Shown here: positions 1 to 9,050 of the stretch, one piece after another
Numbering within the stretch: the stretch's first letter is position 1
Layout of the letters: each line of letters opens with the position of its first letter
Assembly (NCBI GenBank): GCA_947387575.1
Contig: CANDOC010000003.1
Coordinates: forward strand, 62,001-126,000
Origin: Spongorhabdus nitratireducens
GTDB lineage: Bacteria > Pseudomonadota > Gammaproteobacteria > Pseudomonadales > Endozoicomonadaceae
Reading direction: 5' to 3'
Length of the DNA: 64,000 nt
Translations under genes and position numbers: made by a program
Notes under the pieces: model-generated
What the model was told of the DNA's origin: nothing
Seen by the model: the letters and a program-made list of their open reading frames with translations, nothing else
The model's database searches: none

Positions 1-1397
1 ACGCTGATGGTAATGTGATTCCGGGCCAGGCTGAAAGCTGGACAGTTTCCGACGACAACAAAGTCTTTACCTTCAAGATCCGCGACAACGCCAAGTGGTC
101 CAACGGCGAGCCGGTAAAAGCCAGCGACTTCGTATTCGCCTTCCGTCGTGCAGTTGATCCGGCACTGGCTTCCCGCTATGCCTGGTACATGGAAATCCCG
201 ACCATCATCAACGCTACCGATATTGTTAACGGCAAAATGAAGCCGGAAACCCTGGGCGTTAAGGCACTGGACGACAAAACCTTCCAGGTAACCCTGGAAA
301 AGCCGGTTCCCTACTTTGTTAAAATGCTGGCACACCAGACCATGTTCCCGGTACCTGAAGCCGTCGTTAAAAAATTCGGCGACGACTGGACCCGTCCGGA
401 AAACATCGTAACCAACGGTGCCTTCACTCTGAAGGATTGGGTTGTTAACGAGAAACTGGTTCTGGAGCGCAACGCCAACTACTGGAACGATAAAGAAACC
501 GTTATCGACAAGGTGACCTATCTGCCAATCACCTCCCAGACCGCCGAGCTGAGCCGTTACAAGGCTGGCGAGCTGGACATGACCAACGAAATCCCACTGG
601 AGCACTACAAGTCGCTCAAGAAGCAGATTCCGGAGCAGATCAAAACCACCCCTCAGCTGGGTACCTACTACTACGCGTTCAACCTGCAGGAAAAGCCGTT
701 TGACGATGTTCGCATCCGTCAGGCGCTGTCCTACGCTATCAACCGTAGCGCGATTACCGATTACATCCTGAAGCAGGGTCAGATCCCGGCCTACACCTTT
801 ACCCCTCAAGCTGTAGCCGGCTTTACTCCGCCTGCTACCGAGTACAGCAAGCTGAGCCAGAAAGAACGTGACCAAAAGGCTCGTGATCTGATGAAGGCTG
901 CCGGCTTCGACAAGAGCAACCCGCTCAAGCTGAACCTGCTGTACAACACCAGCGAATCACACAAGAAAGTAGCAATTGCTATTTCCCAGATGTGGAAGCC
1001 GCTGGGCGTTCAGGTCACTCTGGAAAACCAGGAATGGAAGACTTTCCTCGACAGTCGTGACGAAGGCAAGTTCCAGGTAGCCCGTGCCGGCTGGATTGGT
1101 GACTACAATGAACCTTCCACTATGCTGGACCTGAACACCACGACTCACGGTAACAACGACGGCAAATACTCCAGCAAGCGCTATGACCAGCTGATGGCCA
1201 AGTCCCGGGTGGTAACCAGTGACGAAGAGCGTGCCAAGCTGTACGCCGAAGCGGAAGAGATCCTGGCAGAAGATATGCCGATCGCTCCGGTTTACCAGTA
1301 CGTCACCAGCCGTCTGGTTAAAAACCACGTTGGCGGTTATCCGCTGAACAACGTTGAAGACAATGTGTTCACCCGAGACCTGTATATAAAGCAGTAA
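1..1397 (+). CDS. oppA: Oligopeptide ABC transporter, periplasmic peptide-binding protein OppA (5' end missing)
   Basis: Periplasmic solute-binding protein that captures peptides and delivers them to OppBCDF. The open frame is already running at the left edge (frame starting at base 3, reading ADGNVIPGQAESW), so the signal peptide and roughly the first 80 residues lie outside the window. What remains shows the SBP_bac_5 family pattern: WSNGEPVKASDFVFAFRR near the start, the NGAFTL stretch, and the YYYAFNLQ...F.D.RIRQALSYAINR block typical of OppA/MppA. It is the first visible gene of oppABCDF, followed by a 243-base gap with a strong hairpin before oppB, which is the usual way this protein is made in excess over the membrane parts. 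MppA-like murein-tripeptide binding is possible, but the opp neighbours favour general oligopeptides. Confidence 0.95.
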   Translation, partial: ADGNVIPGQAESWTVSDDNKVFTFKIRDNAKWSNGEPVKASDFVFAFRRAVDPALASRYAWYMEIPTIINATDIVNGKMKPETLGVKALDDKTFQVTLEKPVPYFVKMLAHQTMFPVPEAVVKKFGDDWTRPENIVTNGAFTLKDWVVNEKLVLERNANYWNDKETVIDKVTYLPITSQTAELSRYKAGELDMTNEIPLEHYKSLKKQIPEQIKTTPQLGTYYYAFNLQEKPFDDVRIRQALSYAINRSAITDYILKQGQIPAYTFTPQAVAGFTPPATEYSKLSQKERDQKARDLMKAAGFDKSNPLKLNLLYNTSESHKKVAIAISQMWKPLGVQVTLENQEWKTFLDSRDEGKFQVARAGWIGDYNEPSTMLDLNTTTHGNNDGKYSSKRYDQLMAKSRVVTSDEERAKLYAEAEEILAEDMPIAPVYQYVTSRLVKNHVGGYPLNNVEDNVFTRDLYIKQ

Positions 1398-1424
1398 GCC
1401 TGACCAGTCAGCGCAAAGAGTGAA

Positions 1425-1454
1425 GGGGTTTCATTCCCCCGGGAATGGAATCCC
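1425..1454 (+). other. Strong intercistronic hairpin between oppA and oppB
   Basis: Two 14-base arms (1425-1438 and 1441-1454) pair along their full length with two G-U pairs; the real loop would open a few of the innermost pairs. No run of T follows, so this looks like an mRNA-protecting or partial-readthrough hairpin at the oppA 3' end rather than a terminator. Similar structures keep binding-protein mRNA more abundant than the rest of an ABC operon. Confidence 0.55.
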
Positions 1455-1640
1455 TGAACGGGAATCCTGCTCACATCAGCCATGTAACTGTTAATTAAAT
1501 GAAATTATTGGTTCATGGCTGTTTGCCTTCCCCCCCAGGGGCCCGTCACCGGGTTAGAGGCAATCCCCCTCTCCTCACCGCTTCACTGGTTCAAGCTTCA
1601 GGTTTGTATTAACCGCGAAGGAATTCATCAGACGGTACCT

Positions 1641-2567
1641 ATGTTTGCATTTACGATAAAGCGTCTGGCAGTTGCCATTCCGACGCTGTTTATTCTTATT
1701 TTATTGTCATTCTTCCTGATGCAGATGGCACCCGGCAGTCCGTTTACCGGGGACTTTAACCTGCCACCGGAAATCCTGGCCAACCTGCAGGCCAAATACC
1801 ACCTGGACAAGCCATTATGGCAACAGTTCATGTATTACCTTGGCGACCTGATGCAGGGCGACCTGGGTCCTTCATTCAAGTACAAGGACTACACCGTTAA
1901 TGAACTGGTAGCTCAAAGCCTGCCGGTATCCCTGACCATTGGTAGTGTTGCCTTTATTTTCACTGTAATCACCGGTGTCACACTGGGTACCCTGGCGGCA
2001 CTCAAGCAGAACTCCTGGGTAGACTACACAGTCATGACCTTCTCCATGATCGGTATCGTGCTGCCTTCCTTCGTGATTGCTCCGTTGATGGTGCTGATCT
2101 TTGCCGTTACCCTGCAATGGCTGCCTGCCGGTGGCTGGAATGACGGTAACTGGGCCAATATGATTCTGCCGGTATCTGCCATGGCAATTCTGTATATGGC
2201 TTCCGTTGCCCGTATCATGCGCTCCAGCATGATCGAGACGCTGAACAGTAACTTCATCCGTACGGCCAAGGCCAAGGGTCTGCCACAGCGGGTGATTATT
2301 CTGCGTCATGCCCTGAAGCCGGCGCTGCTGCCTGTTATCTCCTACCTCGGCCCGGCCTTTGTAGGTATCATCACAGGTTCGGTTGTTATCGAAACCGTAT
2401 TTGGCCTGCCCGGCATGGGACAGCACTTTGTTAACGGCGCCCTGAACCGTGACTACTCTCTGGTACTCGGCCTGACCATTATCATCGGTGCCCTGACCAT
2501 TCTGTTTACAGCGATCGTCGATATTCTCTACGGCTTGATCGATCCGAAAATCCGGGTAGGGAAATAA
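1641..2567 (+). CDS. oppB: Oligopeptide ABC transporter permease OppB
   Basis: Inner-membrane permease of the peptide importer, pairing with OppC. The ATG at 1641 gives 308 residues, matching the usual OppB length of about 306, and begins MFAFTIKRLAVAIPTLFIL, the standard first membrane segment. An upstream in-frame start would add an untypical 42-residue tail and is rejected. Family landmarks are MAPGSPFTG near residue 30, PSFKYKDYTVNEL near 75, and the cytoplasmic EAA loop (RTAKAKGLPQRVIILRHALKPALLP, given in two halves: residues about 204-215 and 216-228) that docks on the ATPases. Six membrane segments are visible. An oppC start follows 3 bases after the stop, so the two are co-translated. 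Confidence 0.95.
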   Translation: MFAFTIKRLAVAIPTLFILILLSFFLMQMAPGSPFTGDFNLPPEILANLQAKYHLDKPLWQQFMYYLGDLMQGDLGPSFKYKDYTVNELVAQSLPVSLTIGSVAFIFTVITGVTLGTLAALKQNSWVDYTVMTFSMIGIVLPSFVIAPLMVLIFAVTLQWLPAGGWNDGNWANMILPVSAMAILYMASVARIMRSSMIETLNSNFIRTAKAKGLPQRVIILRHALKPALLPVISYLGPAFVGIITGSVVIETVFGLPGMGQHFVNGALNRDYSLVLGLTIIIGALTILFTAIVDILYGLIDPKIRVGK

Positions 2568-2570
2568 GTC

Positions 2571-3509
2571 ATGGCTGGATCTATTGCAATAAAATCCAAC
2601 ACAATGGTTAAAAAAGACAGCATTGACGCTGTAGAAAAATTCTCCAGTGAACTCGAAATTCAGGGACGCAGTCTGTGGGACGATGCCCGTCGCCGTTTCC
2701 TGCACAACAAAGCCGCGGTAGCCAGTCTGGCCATTCTGTTTGCTGTGCTGTTGATGGTACTGTTCGGCCCGATGCTGAGCCAGTACACCTTTGATGAAAT
2801 TGACTGGGCCAACATGGCTGCAGCACCGTCCTTTGAAACCGGGCATTTCTTCGGCACCGACAGCCTGGGACGTGACCTGTTTGTCCGTACCCTTGAAGGT
2901 GGACGTATCTCCTTTCTGGTAGGCGCCATGGGTGCGCTGGTAGCGGTTATCATCGGTACTGTTTACGGCTCCATGGCCGGCTTCCTCGGTGGCCGGGTCG
3001 ATAACCTGATGATGCGGGCACTGGAAATTCTGCAGTCCTTTCCGTTCATGTTCCTGGTTATCCTGCTGATCACCTTCTTCGGGCGTTCCATTCTGCTGAT
3101 CTTCGTGGCTATCGGTGCAGTATCCTGGCTCGATATGGCGCGTATTGTTCGGGGCCAGACCCTGAGCCTGAAGAGCAAGGAATTCGTTGAAGCAGCGATT
3201 ATCAGCGGCGCCAACAGCCGTCAGATTATTTTCCGCCACCTGATCCCCAACCTGCTGGGTATCGTGGTGGTCTACGCCTCCCTGCTGGTTCCGGGCATGA
3301 TTCTGTTTGAATCTTTCCTCAGCTTCCTGGGTCTGGGCGTACAGGAGCCGATGACCAGCTGGGGCGCACTGGTAAACGAAGGTGCCATGTCTATGGAAGT
3401 TGCTATCTGGCAGCTGGCCTTCCCGACCGCATTCCTGGTTGTCACTCTGTTCTGTTTTAACTTTATCGGCGATGGCCTGCGTGACGCCCTCGACCCGAAA
3501 GATCGCTAA
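2571..3509 (+). CDS. oppC: Oligopeptide ABC transporter permease OppC
   Basis: Second inner-membrane permease subunit. The 312-residue protein has the OppC-type N-terminal cytoplasmic extension (about 45 residues, with SLWDDARRRFLHNKAAVAS leading into the first membrane segment), the periplasmic FGTDSLGRDLFVRTLEGGR stretch common to all DppC/OppC proteins, and the EAA coupling loop around residues 200-225 (EAAIISGANSRQIIFRHLIPN region). It starts 3 bases after oppB and ends 12 bases before oppD, with a clear GGAGG ribosome site ahead of oppD. Nothing unusual was seen. Confidence 0.95.
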   Translation: MAGSIAIKSNTMVKKDSIDAVEKFSSELEIQGRSLWDDARRRFLHNKAAVASLAILFAVLLMVLFGPMLSQYTFDEIDWANMAAAPSFETGHFFGTDSLGRDLFVRTLEGGRISFLVGAMGALVAVIIGTVYGSMAGFLGGRVDNLMMRALEILQSFPFMFLVILLITFFGRSILLIFVAIGAVSWLDMARIVRGQTLSLKSKEFVEAAIISGANSRQIIFRHLIPNLLGIVVVYASLLVPGMILFESFLSFLGLGVQEPMTSWGALVNEGAMSMEVAIWQLAFPTAFLVVTLFCFNFIGDGLRDALDPKDR

Positions 3510-3521
3510 CCGGAGGTTTCA

Positions 3522-4517
3522 ATGACACTGCTGGATGTAAACAATCTCCGCGTTCGATTCACGACACCGGACGGCGAAGTTACCGCTGTAAATGATGTAA
3601 CCTTTTCCCTTAATCCGGGTGAAACCCTCGGTATTGTAGGTGAGTCCGGCTCCGGTAAAAGCCAGACCGCTTTTGCCCTGATGGGGCTGCTGGCCAAGAA
3701 CGGTATTGTTGAAGGCTCCGCCAAATTTGAAGGCCGCGAGATTCTTAACCTGCCGGAAACCGAACTGAACAAGATCCGGGCTGAACAGATCTCAATGATC
3801 TTCCAGGACCCGATGACCTCGCTCAACCCTTACATGAAGGTCGGCCCGCAGCTGATGGAAGTACTGCAGCTGCACAAGGGCATGAGCAAGCAGGAAGCCT
3901 TTGAAGAATCCGTACGGATGCTGGATGCGGTAAAAATTCCTGAAGCTCGCAAGCGAATGAGCATGTACCCGCACGAGTTCTCCGGCGGTATGCGACAGCG
4001 GGTTATGATCGCAATGGCACTGCTGTGTCGTCCAAAGCTGCTGATTGCCGACGAACCGACAACAGCACTGGACGTAACCGTTCAGGCCCAGATCATGGAA
4101 CTGCTGAACGAACTGAAGCATGACTTCAATACGGCAATCATCATGATCACCCACGACCTGGGTGTAGTTGCCGGTATCTGCGACAACGTAATGGTAATGT
4201 ACGCCGGTCAGACCATGGAATACGGCACCACTGACAACGTATTCTACGATCCACGCCACCCGTACTCCCGCGGCCTGCTGGAAGCGATTCCGCGTATGGA
4301 TACCGAAGGCGAAGTACTGCCGACCATCCCGGGTAATCCGCCGAACCTGCTGAGCCTGCCGACAGGCTGCCCGTTCCAGGATCGTTGTGGCGTTGTATCC
4401 GATCGCTGCAGACAAGCCATGCCACCGCTGGAAATCTTTGATGGTGGACGCAAGAAGGCTTGTTTCTGGACCCCAGACAGTACCCGCCCGATCAAGAACG
4501 AGGAGAACGCGGCATGA
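3522..4517 (+). CDS. oppD: Oligopeptide ABC transporter ATP-binding protein OppD
   Basis: One of the two cytoplasmic ATPases that power peptide import. In the 331-residue protein the Walker A is GESGSGKS near residue 42, the signature is [10 protein letters not shown] near 158, Walker B is [12 protein letters not shown] near 178, and the switch histidine follows (MITHDLGVV). The C-terminal oligopeptide_CY domain with its cysteine-rich CPFQDRC...RCR...C pattern is complete. The start has GGAGG seven bases upstream. The stop overlaps the oppF start as ATGA, which indicates translational coupling. Confidence 0.96.
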   Translation: MTLLDVNNLRVRFTTPDGEVTAVNDVTFSLNPGETLGIVGESGSGKSQTAFALMGLLAKNGIVEGSAKFEGREILNLPETELNKIRAEQISMIFQDPMTSLNPYMKVGPQLMEVLQLHKGMSKQEAFEESVRMLDAVKIPEARKRMSMYPHEFSGGMRQRVMIAMALLCRPKLLIADEPTTALDVTVQAQIMELLNELKHDFNTAIIMITHDLGVVAGICDNVMVMYAGQTMEYGTTDNVFYDPRHPYSRGLLEAIPRMDTEGEVLPTIPGNPPNLLSLPTGCPFQDRCGVVSDRCRQAMPPLEIFDGGRKKACFWTPDSTRPIKNEENAA

Positions 4518-5521
4518 GCGAAGCAGCAATCGCAATCGATACTGTCGAGCCGATTCTCAAGGTTCGTGACATAAAGGTTCACTTCCCGATTGAAAAGGCC
4601 AAAAAATGGCCATGGGATAAAGCACCACTGCTGAAGGCGGTCGACGGTGTCAGTTTTGACCTCTATCCGGGTGAAACGCTTGGTGTTGTAGGTGAGTCCG
4701 GCTGCGGCAAGTCCACTCTGGCCCGTGCCATCATAGGTCTGGTCAAGACCCGCAGTGGCCGTGTTGACTGGGAAGGTGAAAATATCGCCGGCCTGTCGGA
4801 TGCGGCCATGAAGGAAGTCCGCAAGGATATCCAGATGATCTTCCAGGATCCGCTGGCATCCCTGAACCCGCGGATGACCATCGGCGACATCATCGCCGAA
4901 CCGCTGCGCAACTACTATCCGGAAACCCCTAAAGAGGAAGTTCAGGATAAGGTACGGGAAATGATGGCCAAGGTAGGTCTGCTGCCGAACGTTATCAACC
5001 GTTACCCGCACGAGTTTTCCGGCGGTCAGTGTCAGCGTATCGGTATTGCCCGGGCGTTGATTCTGAAACCCAAGATGATTATCTGTGACGAGCCGGTGAG
5101 TGCGCTGGACGTATCTATTCAGGCTCAGGTCGTAAACCTGCTGAAAGAACTGCAGAAAGAAATGGGTCTGTCACTGATCTTTATTGCCCACGACTTGAGC
5201 GTGGTCAAACATATCAGTGACCGTGTACTGGTAATGTATCTCGGTAATGAGGTTGAAGCGGCAACATCCGACTCCCTCTATGCTGATCCGCGCCACCCGT
5301 ATACTCAGGCATTGTTGTCTGCCGTACCGATCCCGGATCCGGACCTGGAGCGCAACAAAGAGGTTCAGTTGCTGGAAGGCGAACTGCCGTCACCTATCAG
5401 TCCACCAAGTGGTTGCGTATTCCGCACCCGCTGCCCGAAGGCCGATGATGACTGTGCAAAAGATCGTCCGAGCCTGCGCGATCTGGGCAATGAGCACTTT
5501 GCCTCCTGCCCTAAAAGTTAA
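4514..5521 (+). CDS. oppF: Oligopeptide ABC transporter ATP-binding protein OppF
   Basis: Second ATPase of the importer, partner of OppD. The ATG at 4514 lies in an ATGA overlap with the oppD stop and has GAGGAG 8-13 bases upstream, giving 335 residues; an in-frame upstream start at 4460 would bury 18 residues in oppD and is not preferred. Walker A is GESGCGKS, the signature is [16 protein letters not shown], Walker B is [14 protein letters not shown], followed by FIAHDLSVV. The C-terminal [14 protein letters not shown] cysteine motif is present. It is the last gene of the operon and is followed by a very strong terminator. Confidence 0.96.
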   Translation: MSEAAIAIDTVEPILKVRDIKVHFPIEKAKKWPWDKAPLLKAVDGVSFDLYPGETLGVVGESGCGKSTLARAIIGLVKTRSGRVDWEGENIAGLSDAAMKEVRKDIQMIFQDPLASLNPRMTIGDIIAEPLRNYYPETPKEEVQDKVREMMAKVGLLPNVINRYPHEFSGGQCQRIGIARALILKPKMIICDEPVSALDVSIQAQVVNLLKELQKEMGLSLIFIAHDLSVVKHISDRVLVMYLGNEVEAATSDSLYADPRHPYTQALLSAVPIPDPDLERNKEVQLLEGELPSPISPPSGCVFRTRCPKADDDCAKDRPSLRDLGNEHFASCPKS

Positions 5522-5562
5522 GAGCTGCTTGCTGTATCGCTAGACCTGACAGCTAAACGAAT

Positions 5563-5637
5563 TCTGCCTCTCCCCTGAAAAGCTTATATAATCGGACTTG
5601 ATCGCCCGGCTTTTCAGGGGAGAGGCAGATTTTTTTC
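5563..5637 (+). terminator. Rho-independent terminator of the opp operon
   Basis: Perfect 21-bp stem (5563-5583 with 5609-5629; the outermost pair is T-A) enclosing a 25-base loop and followed by a run of T (5630-5636). It lies 41 bases after the oppF stop and 22 bases before the end of the convergent gene, so it separates the two transcription units. A perfect stem of this length is unusually strong. Confidence 0.93.
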
Positions 5638-5658
5638 AGCTAACAATCACATCAATAG

Positions 5659-6846
5659 TTAAAGAATCACACCACCCGCAGCTGGCACTTCAACATCAGA
5701 CTCTTTGGATGTCGATGTTCCGGTCTTTTTCTTTGCCGGACGGGCAACCGCTTTTCCGGGCCGTACAATAAAGCCCTGCTTGATATCACCTGCTTTACCA
5801 TCAACCACTTTGGCATAAGCCATCTTGGCCTCTACACGGGTTACTTTAACAGTGGCAACACGGGTTTCAGTCCGACCGAGAGACTCATTGGTGTAGGGAT
5901 CCTTAATCACTTCACCCAGAGAGTAGACATTGTAGTAGCTGCCCTGTCTGATGGTTTTCCCGCCCTGATTCAGTATGATTTGGCCACCATTCAGGCTGAC
6001 GACACGCAGCGGATAAATATTCCCCAGCGCTTCACCGGCAATTTTCTTGCCGATAGCGGATGCGGCACGGTTCAGACTGCCAACATTATTCAGCGTTACC
6101 GATACGGTGTCTGACCACTTCACCTGTCGGGTTGCCACAGCAATGATCTGGTAACGTACGGTAGCTGCTGTACGGACATGGCTTTTCTTTTCCCCGGTCA
6201 ACTCAACCTTGGTGGTCCAGCGATTCACACCGGCACGGACGATATTACCAACCAGAATGTAATCCAGCCCCAGCACCTTGCCCAAGCGTGCTTTTTCAGA
6301 AATAGCCGCATCATCACTCAGCCACAGGGATTTTTCAGCCTTATATGCCCGCTCCTGTTCACGATCCAGCACAGCAAAACGGCGGCTTTGCACCAGCTGA
6401 TCCTGTACTTCACGAGTAACCATCTTGCGGAACTGTTTTCCGCCGGTAAAAGGCAGCACCGCTATACGGCGACGCTTGTCAGTTGCCAGACCGGGAGCCT
6501 TGTAGCTGTAGACTCGCACCTTCAGTTCAGCGGTGCAGTTGCCATTGTTACAGCGGTTGCTGATAACGTCATAACCTGCAATCTGACCTTTGGCTTTCAG
6601 TAGTACATCACGTTCTACCCGTTCTGTACTGAGTCCTTCGCCATTAACTCTCAGCCGGCTTTGTTCAGATGCCTGAGTGCTGCTGATATCAACACCATTA
6701 ACCTGTCGTACGGCCTGAACCAGAGCCTGCTCAATCGCAAACTCTTCGGATAATCCTGTCCCTTTGGCTGTTACTTCCACCTCCCCGGCAGAAGCCAGGG
6801 AGGGAAGCAAAACCAGTACAGACAGCAAGGTTGTAAACCATCTCAT
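5659..6846 (-). CDS. Exported FlgT/CsgG-like protein
   Basis: Predicted periplasmic protein of 395 residues. Residues 1-20 form a Sec signal ending LASA. Residues about 21-115 resemble the FlgT N-terminal (LPP20-like) domain (EVEVTAKGTGLSEEFAIEQAL, with a CNNGNC pair). Residues about 128-265 resemble the CsgG/FlgT middle domain (RRRIAVLPFTGG, then VLDREQER and LGLDYILVGNIV), and residues about 275-365 the FlgT-type C-terminal beta domain. No lipobox cysteine is seen, so it would not be lipid-anchored like true CsgG. It ends a four-gene operon of LpoB-like and COG3014 lipoproteins, has CAGGAG eight bases before the ATG, and follows the previous gene by 15 bases. No flagellar genes are nearby, so an envelope role independent of flagella is inferred. 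Confidence 0.75.
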   Translation of the reverse strand: MRWFTTLLSVLVLLPSLASAGEVEVTAKGTGLSEEFAIEQALVQAVRQVNGVDISSTQASEQSRLRVNGEGLSTERVERDVLLKAKGQIAGYDVISNRCNNGNCTAELKVRVYSYKAPGLATDKRRRIAVLPFTGGKQFRKMVTREVQDQLVQSRRFAVLDREQERAYKAEKSLWLSDDAAISEKARLGKVLGLDYILVGNIVRAGVNRWTTKVELTGEKKSHVRTAATVRYQIIAVATRQVKWSDTVSVTLNNVGSLNRAASAIGKKIAGEALGNIYPLRVVSLNGGQIILNQGGKTIRQGSYYNVYSLGEVIKDPYTNESLGRTETRVATVKVTRVEAKMAYAKVVDGKAGDIKQGFIVRPGKAVARPAKKKTGTSTSKESDVEVPAAGGVIL

Positions 6847-6861
6847 GCCTGCACTCCTGAT

Positions 6862-8334
6862 TTAAAAGTCTGCATCATCAAAGGTATCAATACCTTGCCC
6901 CTGACCAGACTGGCTCTGAGTCTGCGGAGCTTTAACTGCCGGTTGAGGCTTCGGCTGTGGTTTATTGGATTTGAAGCTGCGAATGGAGGCTTCATTTTTA
7001 GGATGCCAGGCCAGCACGATACCGTTGATTTCCTTGCCAGTTACCGGATGCTTTTCAGTCCAGCGTTTGACTTCCTCGATACCTACCAGATCTTTCACCG
7101 CAGAGTTCATTTCAGACATTTCGCTGACTTCTTTCAGCAGTCGTGAAGTCGTGCCTTCAATCGTCTGGTCACCGGACTCTGTGCGGGTCAGGGTGGCATC
7201 CTTGATCTTCTCTTCACCCTTGCGGCTTTCAGCAGTCAGTACGCCCTGCAGGTTGTACACCTCGGCAAAGTTGGCGTAAGCGTCGTTTTCCGCTTCGATA
7301 AACGAGAACTCCCGGTTATCAACACACTCTTCATAATCAACCGGATTACACTCATTGCCTGCCTGGGCATAAGAGATCAGTACCGGATACCCTTCTTCGT
7401 CGTACATCAGGGTAATGCCATGCTGGTACATCAGGTTGCTGTAGTTCTGCTCCAGGAAGTCATCAATGCTGATTTTGGCGCGCTTCGGGTTGGGAGCAAT
7501 TCGACCCTTGCTGACCCTGAAGTTTTCCAGCGTGTTTTTCAGTTTGTTGGACGTTGTCAGCACTACACCAACAGCGGTATTACCATTGGCATCAGTGGTT
7601 TCAAAGGTACGGGTAACAATGGCGCCACTCAGCTCACCACGGGATTCCCTTTGAGTCATCTTGCTGAATGCCTTTTTCATCATGACTTTACGTTTGGTGG
7701 GAGTTGCCGCCTCATAGGCTTTGCTGTCAATGCCCATTTCTTCGAGGCGACCACCTACTGCGGTATCAGCGATTGCAACAACAACACCCAGTGCCGCGTC
7801 CAGCCCTTTCTGGGTCTGGATTTCTTCCGGAGTAAATTCCGGCAGCTGATTGGTTCTGAAGTTCTCCCGCAGGGTTCGGGTTGTCACCTCGCCGTACAGT
7901 TGCTTCAGCAGCTTTTCCCGGGCTGAAACCACTGCCCGCTGATAGGCAATAACCCGGCGATCACCCCAGTCAGGATCAGCTGACTTGGCATTTACCAGCG
8001 CTGTGCCGTACATCACACGTACATCTTTCTTGCCTTTTTCCCGCAGTTTTTTCCGCTGCTGGCGTACTGCCTCTCCTGCCCGGCGATCAACGTCAGCCAT
8101 TGCATCCTGCACCTTGGCCTTGGCGGAAGATACAACTTCCTCCTTGGTCTGGGCTGGCTGCGGGTTATCGGTAACATCAGGGCCTTTGTATTCAGCCGGT
8201 TGTGGCTGACTGGCCATCGCGACCGTAGCATCCTGCGCTACCGGCGACTGATTGGCACTGGCTGATGTATGAATAAATAGAGAAGACAAGGCAAGAGACA
8301 CGGCTGCGACGACAGCCTTCTGACGAAAATTCAT
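6862..8334 (-). CDS. Exported protein of unknown function in the LpoB/CsgG-like operon
   Basis: 490 residues from the ATG at 8334, chosen because it begins directly with a Sec signal (MNFRQKAVVAAVSLALSSLF... cleaved near SASA) and has a GGGGG ribosome site; a longer frame from 8394 would run through the upstream hairpin. After the signal comes a Gln/Pro-rich segment (residues about 28-60) and then a long, charged, helix-rich region. The C-terminus is low complexity, with QPKPQP repeats and a Gln/Ser run before FDDADF. One Cys pair (CNPVDYEEC, about residue 328) could form a disulfide. I cannot assign a function. Position suggests it works with the LpoB-like and FlgT/CsgG-like partners, perhaps as a periplasmic scaffold. 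Confidence 0.8.
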   Translation of the reverse strand: MNFRQKAVVAAVSLALSSLFIHTSASANQSPVAQDATVAMASQPQPAEYKGPDVTDNPQPAQTKEEVVSSAKAKVQDAMADVDRRAGEAVRQQRKKLREKGKKDVRVMYGTALVNAKSADPDWGDRRVIAYQRAVVSAREKLLKQLYGEVTTRTLRENFRTNQLPEFTPEEIQTQKGLDAALGVVVAIADTAVGGRLEEMGIDSKAYEAATPTKRKVMMKKAFSKMTQRESRGELSGAIVTRTFETTDANGNTAVGVVLTTSNKLKNTLENFRVSKGRIAPNPKRAKISIDDFLEQNYSNLMYQHGITLMYDEEGYPVLISYAQAGNECNPVDYEECVDNREFSFIEAENDAYANFAEVYNLQGVLTAESRKGEEKIKDATLTRTESGDQTIEGTTSRLLKEVSEMSEMNSAVKDLVGIEEVKRWTEKHPVTGKEINGIVLAWHPKNEASIRSFKSNKPQPKPQPAVKAPQTQSQSGQGQGIDTFDDADF

Positions 8335-8343
8335 GAAACCCCC

Positions 8344-8384
8344 AAAAAATAAAAATCCCGGAGCAGGATTGCCCTGCCCCGGAA
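8344..8384 (-). terminator. Terminator-like hairpin inside the envelope operon
   Basis: On the minus strand a 12-bp stem (8373-8384 with 8356-8367, two G-U pairs, five-base loop) is followed directly by a T-rich run (12 bases, 11 of them T). It sits between the LpoB-like gene and the start of the 490-residue gene, whose G-rich ribosome site comes just after the T run. It probably works as a partial terminator that lowers expression of the two downstream genes. Confidence 0.7.
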
Positions 8385-8406
8385 CAGATATCAAACCGGA
8401 TCTGTC

Positions 8407-9036
8407 TTACCAGCTGACAGAACGGCCATCACCCTTTTTAACGATCGGCACTTCACCTTCCCAGTAGGCCAGACCATTTTCCAGGTTGGTCATGGTCAGC
8501 TGCAGGTAGTAGTTGATTTCCTGCTTGCTGCCAGAGATCTGGAAGTTACGCTGGATAATCTTGCCACTCAGACTGAAGTCCGGGGCAATAACCTTGTTAT
8601 TGCCTTTAACTGTTTTCTGGTTGATCAGGCTGGAGTTTTTCAGCTGACGAACCTTTTCGGTGAGTTGATCTTCAGCACCATGCAGACCTACAGCGGTGGT
8701 CGTCATAAAGCGGCCGGAATTCAGCAGATCGATGCGGATCTTTTTAGCCAGCTGGTCCGTATCAATACGCTGAGTGGTGTCGTTTATGATGTCAGAAACA
8801 GCAACAATATAAACGGCACCCTTATCCGCATTGGGGTGCTGCAAACGCGGGTTTGTGAGCATGGTTTGCACCATCTCGTTGGCCGCATTGGCAAAATCGC
8901 GGTAGTTCAGGCCGGCAACTGTTTCCTGACTGGTGGTCTGACCTGTTGCCTGGTCTACGTAATAGGTTTTATTGGTTGCACAGCCGGTCAGGACCAGCGC
9001 GCTCAGGGCAATCCCTGCAGCAGTTTTAAGTTTCAT
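8407..9036 (-). CDS. lpoB: Outer-membrane lipoprotein, LpoB-like (penicillin-binding protein activator family)
   Basis: 209-residue lipoprotein: signal MKLKTAAGIALSALVLTGC with the lipobox LTGC, so Cys19 would be lipidated. The rest matches the LpoB family pattern, including YVDQATGQ, LNYRDFANAANEMVQTMLTN, the VSDIINDTTQRIDTDQLAKK stretch and DFSLSGKI. E. coli LpoB reaches through the periplasm to activate PBP1b, but it has a longer flexible Pro-rich linker that is absent here. The short linker and the COG3014 and CsgG-like neighbours leave open that this subfamily does a different envelope job. The symbol is given by family resemblance. AGGAAG lies eight bases before the ATG. Confidence 0.75.
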   Translation of the reverse strand: MKLKTAAGIALSALVLTGCATNKTYYVDQATGQTTSQETVAGLNYRDFANAANEMVQTMLTNPRLQHPNADKGAVYIVAVSDIINDTTQRIDTDQLAKKIRIDLLNSGRFMTTTAVGLHGAEDQLTEKVRQLKNSSLINQKTVKGNNKVIAPDFSLSGKIIQRNFQISGSKQEINYYLQLTMTNLENGLAYWEGEVPIVKKGDGRSVSW

Positions 9037-9050
9037 TGTTCGGCTTCCTG

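Noticed and set aside
1872-3239. Long minus-strand open frame opposite oppB and oppC
   Set aside because: Antisense shadow of two well-identified genes; composition is Gln/His-rich and no ribosome site or family pattern is present.
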